NCBI GenBank assembly: GCA_963833195.1
Contig: CAWHXF010000027.1
Coordinates: 1,984,001 to 2,048,000 of the forward strand
Reading direction: 5' to 3'
From: Granulosicoccus sp963833195
GTDB lineage: Bacteria; Pseudomonadota; Gammaproteobacteria; Granulosicoccales; Granulosicoccaceae
Length of the DNA: 64,000 nt
Shown here: in pieces, positions 63,473 to 64,000 of the stretch
Position numbering within the stretch: the first letter of the stretch is position 1
Layout: the number at the start of each line of letters is the position of its first letter
The notes under the pieces: model-generated
What the model was told of the DNA's origin: nothing
Databases searched by the model: none
The model's input: only the letters and a program-made list of their open reading frames with translations
Program-made: the position numbers and the translations under genes

Positions 63473-64000
63473 ATGGCCGTACCCACCGCAGTTCCGCCGT
63501 TCGCGCCGCTCGGCGCGCATCGCCCCACCCTGCTTCCGGTCCTCGACGGACCGCGCACGCTCGACGACCTCGCCGTCGGACGCGCTTCCGCAGCGCCGTG
63601 GCGCGCGGCGAACACGACCGAACCGCGACCCGTCGGAGCCGCCATCGTGTACTGCGAGGCGAACTTCGGCGCCATCGACGGCAAGACCGCCAACGGCCTC
63701 GTGCGGCATTCGCAGAAGTACCGGATCCTGTCGGTGATCGACAGCGCGCAGGCCGACCGGGACACGGGCACCGTGCTCGACGGGCGGCCGAACGGGATAC
63801 CCCTCGTGCGCGATCTGGCCGACGCGCTCGCCCGCGCGGACACCCGACCGGACACGTTCATCTACGGCATCGCGCCCTCGAGCGGGTCGCTCTCGCGGCG
63901 CGAGCGCGCCACGCTGCTCGAGGCGATCGGGTCGGGCATGGACATCGTCAGCGGGCTGCACGAGTTCCTCGGTGACGATGCGGAGTTCGTGGCGGCCGCC
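63473..64000 (+). CDS. DUF1611 family protein, N-terminal part
   Basis: 176 codons visible; the gene continues past the right edge. The DUF1611 N-terminal Rossmann-like domain is recognisable: AIVYCEANFGAIDGKTANGL, VRHSQKYRILSVIDSAQADRD, GTVLDGRPNGIPLVRDL and TFIYGIAPSSGSLSRRER. The family includes DgcN-type enzymes of D-amino acid metabolism. GAGGAG lies 8 bases before the ATG. The P-loop expected further on is outside the window. Confidence 0.85.
   Translation, partial: MAVPTAVPPFAPLGAHRPTLLPVLDGPRTLDDLAVGRASAAPWRAANTTEPRPVGAAIVYCEANFGAIDGKTANGLVRHSQKYRILSVIDSAQADRDTGTVLDGRPNGIPLVRDLADALARADTRPDTFIYGIAPSSGSLSRRERATLLEAIGSGMDIVSGLHEFLGDDAEFVAAA

Overview
The window is a very GC-rich chromosomal segment, packed with genes, from a bacterium of gammaproteobacterial type. 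The evidence is gene order. TPR gene-lolB-ispE-tRNA-Gln-prs is divergent from hemA-prfA-prmC, and lptD-surA-pdxA-rsmA-apaG-apaH is intact; both layouts are classic for Gammaproteobacteria. ybeD-lipB-lipA, dacA-rlpA-mltB and slyX agree with this. gatCAB is present for transamidation. I cannot name a genus from the sequence alone. No IS element, prophage or CRISPR array was seen.

Layout. 1-7.5 kb: outer-membrane lipoprotein localisation, isoprenoid, tRNA, PRPP and haem/translation-release genes. 7.5-14.5 kb: an accessory patch with an Xre-RES toxin-antitoxin pair, gene remnants, a DMT permease, a class-V aminotransferase, argC, a nucleotidyltransferase pair and a shortened darcynin-like gene. 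14.5-24 kb: ppk, acpH, moeB-like, hslO, an NtrC-like regulator without GAFTGA coupled to a BON lipoprotein, gloA, and a Tat-exported subunit with a GMC dehydrogenase. 24-31.4 kb: remnants, an NTF2-like gene, DUF2254, gatBAC, slyX, a Rieske-like gene lacking cluster ligands, and rsmJ. 31.4-43 kb: a Zn alcohol dehydrogenase with an SRPBCC protein, Uma2, yajQ, pdxH, DUF1499, a hybrid kinase, lipoate synthesis, cell-wall enzymes and ung. 44-52.7 kb: the lptD-apaH run, then an xre-folA-fasciclin operon. 53-63.2 kb: a signalling island with a PilJ-type kinase and receiver, a second Uma2, a CBS-pair protein, a 54-bp palindrome, and a four-gene operon: RsbQ-like hydrolase, PAS-HWE kinase, CheB/CheR/PAS/HWE hybrid, single-domain receiver. 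The window ends inside a DUF1611 gene.

How the genes work together. Adjacent genes are very often joined by 4-base NTGA overlaps, so translational coupling is the rule. ATGA, GTGA and TTGA are common. In several places, clearest for rsmA and lipB, the only usable start is CTG inside CTGA, suggesting real CTG initiation. The operon at 56-63 kb is the best candidate for an unusual system: a small-molecule-hydrolase (RsbQ/KAI2-like) sensor translationally fused to HWE kinase signalling instead of the RsbP phosphatase. All functional statements come from recognising motifs and family layouts by eye; no database search was run.
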